In this document: piece by piece, positions 62,305-64,000 of the stretch
Layout of the letters: every line of letters starts with the position of its first letter
Position numbering within the stretch: position 1 is the stretch's first letter
Source: Alphaproteobacteria bacterium
Lineage (GTDB): Bacteria; Pseudomonadota; Alphaproteobacteria; Rhizobiales; Xanthobacteraceae
DNA: 64,000 nucleotides
Assembly (NCBI GenBank): GCA_037200445.1
Contig: JBBCGH010000001.1
Span: forward strand, 1,116,001 to 1,180,000
Direction of reading: 5' to 3'
The notes under the pieces: model-generated
Database searches by the model: none
Told to the model about the DNA's origin: nothing
What the model saw: only the letters and a program-made list of their open reading frames with translations
Program-made: the position numbers and the translations under genes

Positions 62305-63414
62305 ATGGCCGCGTACATTCTTCGCCGCATCCTGTTCATGATCCCGACACTGCTCGGGATCATGCTGGTTTCGTTCGTGGTGGTGCAGTTTGCGCCGGGC
62401 GGTCCGGTCGAACGCGTGATCGCGCAAATCTCGGGGAGCGACACCGGCGCGACCTCGCGCATCTCCGGCTCGCAGGGCGGCGATTTCGGTTCGCGCGCCC
62501 CGCAGATGGGCGCGGGCGGCGAGGTCAATTCGAAGTATCGCGGCGCGCAGGGCCTCGACCCCGAGTTCATCAAGAGCCTCGAAAAGCAGTTCGGCTTCGA
62601 CAAGCCGGCCTGGCAGCGTTTCGGGCTGATGATCTGGAACTTCGCCACCTTCGATTTCGGCAAGAGCTTTTTCCGCGATACCAGCGTGATCCAGCTCATC
62701 AAGGAAAAGCTCCCGGTGTCGATGTCGCTCGGCATCTGGATGACGCTGATGACCTACCTGATCTCGATCCCGCTCGGCATCCGCAAGGCGGTGAGCGACG
62801 GCTCGCCGTTCGACACCTGGACGTCGAGCATCATCATCGTCGGCTATGCAATCCCGGGCTTCCTGTTCGCGATCCTGCTCATCATCCTGTTCGCGGGAGG
62901 ATCTTTCTGGGACCTCTTCCCGCTGCGCGGCCTCACCTCGGACAATTGGGCGGCGCTGCCGTGGTATTCGAAAATCATCGACTATTTCTGGCACCTCGTG
63001 CTGCCGATCACCTCGATGGCGCTCGCAGCCTTCGCCACGATGACGCTGCTCACCAAGAACTCGTTCCTCGACGAAATCCGCAAACAATATGTTCTGACCG
63101 CGCGTGCCAAGGGCTGCACGTCGGGCCAGGTGCTTTACGGCCACATCTTCCGCAATGCGATGCTGATCGTGATCGCCGGGTTTCCCGGCGCCTTCGTGCA
63201 CGCATTCTTCACCGGCGCGCTGTTGATCGAGACGATCTTCTCGCTCGATGGGCTCGGCCTGCTCGGCTTCGAGAGCGTGCTCAACCGCGACTACCCCGTC
63301 GTGTTCGCGACGCTCTACATCTTCTCGCTCGTCGGCATCGCGGTGAACCTGCTCGCCGATCTCACCTACACCTGGGTCGATCCGCGCATCGACTTCGAGA
63401 CCCGGGAGGTGTGA
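62305..63414 (+). CDS. yejB: Oligopeptide ABC transporter permease YejB
   Basis: 369 residues, BPD_transp_1 permease. The N-terminus MAAYILRRILFMIPTLLGIM is the classical DppB/YejB start. A periplasmic insertion follows (~45-85), then five more helices and the EAA-like loop with YVLTARAKGCTSGQVLYGHI that contacts the ATPase. It is 87 bases after YejA2 and directly followed by yejE. Confidence 0.94.
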   Translation: MAAYILRRILFMIPTLLGIMLVSFVVVQFAPGGPVERVIAQISGSDTGATSRISGSQGGDFGSRAPQMGAGGEVNSKYRGAQGLDPEFIKSLEKQFGFDKPAWQRFGLMIWNFATFDFGKSFFRDTSVIQLIKEKLPVSMSLGIWMTLMTYLISIPLGIRKAVSDGSPFDTWTSSIIIVGYAIPGFLFAILLIILFAGGSFWDLFPLRGLTSDNWAALPWYSKIIDYFWHLVLPITSMALAAFATMTLLTKNSFLDEIRKQYVLTARAKGCTSGQVLYGHIFRNAMLIVIAGFPGAFVHAFFTGALLIETIFSLDGLGLLGFESVLNRDYPVVFATLYIFSLVGIAVNLLADLTYTWVDPRIDFETREV

Positions 63415-64000
63415 GTGGACGCGCGGACGGACCAGCGGACTCCGGATACCACCGCCGTCGGCGTGATGGGTCTCGACGTGCCGCCGGAGCCGCACTCGCT
63501 CACCATGTCGCCGATCAACCGGCGGCGCTGGGAGAACTTCAAGGCAAACAGGCGCGGCTACGCAGCGTTCTGGATCTTCCTTGTGCTGTTCGTGGTGACG
63601 CTGTTTGCCGAGTTTCTGGCCAACGACAAGCCGTTCCTGGTGCGCCTGGAAGGCAGGACCTTCATCCCGGTGCTCTTCACCTATCCGGAGACCGCGTTCG
63701 GAGGCGAGTTCGAGACCGCGGCCGACTATCGCGATCCGTATTTGCGCAAGCTGATCGCCGAGAAGGGCGGGCGGATGTTCTTCCCGCCAGTCCACTTCTC
63801 TTATTCGACCCACAACCTCAATCTCCCGACGCCCGCGCCATCGCCGCCGACCTGGATGCTCAAGGCGGAGCAATGCAAGGCGGCAGCCGAGAAGATCGGC
63901 GGCAGCGGCTGCCGCGATCTCGAAGTCAACTGGCTCGGCACCGACGACCAGGGCCGCGACGTGCTCGCCCGGCTGATCTACGGCTTTCGCATCTCGGTGC
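63415..64000 (+). CDS. yejE: Oligopeptide ABC transporter permease YejE, 5' part
   Basis: The frame starts at GTG 63415, directly after the yejB stop, with GGAGGT at 63405-63410, and runs off the window end (about 195 residues visible). MSPINRRRWENFKANRRGYA with the following helix is the YejE N-terminus. A long periplasmic domain (~75-180) contains VNWLGTDDQGRDVLARLIYG, typical of YejE/DppC. The remaining helices and the ATPase gene (yejF) should lie beyond the edge. Confidence 0.92.
   Translation, partial: MDARTDQRTPDTTAVGVMGLDVPPEPHSLTMSPINRRRWENFKANRRGYAAFWIFLVLFVVTLFAEFLANDKPFLVRLEGRTFIPVLFTYPETAFGGEFETAADYRDPYLRKLIAEKGGRMFFPPVHFSYSTHNLNLPTPAPSPPTWMLKAEQCKAAAEKIGGSGCRDLEVNWLGTDDQGRDVLARLIYGFRISV

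Noticed and set aside
1-64000. CRISPR arrays, tRNA or rRNA genes, insertion sequences
   Set aside because: No regularly spaced direct repeats, no cloverleaf-like segments noticed and no transposase frames; the repeats are palindromic intergenic elements.

Overview
The window looks like chromosome from a high-GC alphaproteobacterium of the order Hyphomicrobiales (Rhizobiales), probably near Bradyrhizobium, Rhodopseudomonas, Pseudolabrys or Xanthobacteraceae. The evidence is the chvI-chvG-hprK-EIIA(Man)-HPr operon, the DUF2865 protein, the CycM-type cytochrome, the short HprK, and at least six families of intergenic palindromes of the kind common in these genomes. No transposase, integrase, CRISPR array, rRNA or tRNA gene was found. 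Most genes are ordinary chromosomal genes.

Layout. 1-3.3 kb: an ECF42-type sigma factor behind three DGPF/YCII proteins and a VOC protein, with a matching candidate promoter. 3.4-12.1 kb: a phospholipase-D-fold protein, three ArnT-like GT-C membrane glycosyltransferases, a GT2-GtrA fusion and a class II amidotransferase. 12.2-20.1 kb (mostly minus strand): ahcY with a perfect palindrome over its promoter, an ABC-F protein, and the ptsH/EIIA/hprK/chvG/chvI operon. 20.3-23.3 kb: a HugZ-like protein coupled to a PEP-mutase-superfamily enzyme, a cupin and a patatin. 23.4-28.5 kb: a five-gene exported redox cluster, namely two beta-propeller proteins with c-type heme motifs, two small membrane proteins and a small carboxypeptidase-regulatory-like protein. 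This is the best candidate for an undescribed system. 28.5-36.8 kb: an RDD protein, twin secreted alpha/beta hydrolases around an orphan Flp pilin, pckA with a hairpin-rich leader, an amidohydrolase, an L2HGDH-like oxidase and a DUF2865 protein. 37.2-47.1 kb: a CPA1 antiporter, a patatin lipoprotein, polA with an altered proofreading site, an acyltransferase 3 and hrpB. 47.1-52.1 kb: dgoK-dgoA, then a three-gene URC-type uracil catabolism set (GTP cyclohydrolase II-like, URC4/DUF1688, upp). 52.4-58.3 kb: a retropepsin-like protease, phosphomannomutase/phosphoglucomutase, small proteins, kdsB-pheA-GNAT and a cytochrome c. 58.4-64.0 kb: a Yej-type peptide ABC transporter with two tandem substrate-binding proteins, cut off by the window end inside the second permease gene.

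How the genes work together. Central control (ChvGI, PTS-Ntr) and central carbon genes (pckA, dgoKA, ahcY) lie among envelope genes (GT-Cs, kdsB, acyltransferase, YejABE). Translational coupling is frequent: 4-bp ATGA, GTGA or TTGA overlaps join GT-C2/GT-C3, HPr/EIIA, hprK/chvG, HugZ/PEP-mutase-like, the two membrane proteins of the redox cluster, pheA/GNAT and the two YejA paralogues. Many starts are GTG or TTG, and several were chosen from Shine-Dalgarno spacing and family N-termini, so they are inferences. Protein features were read by eye; no database search was run.
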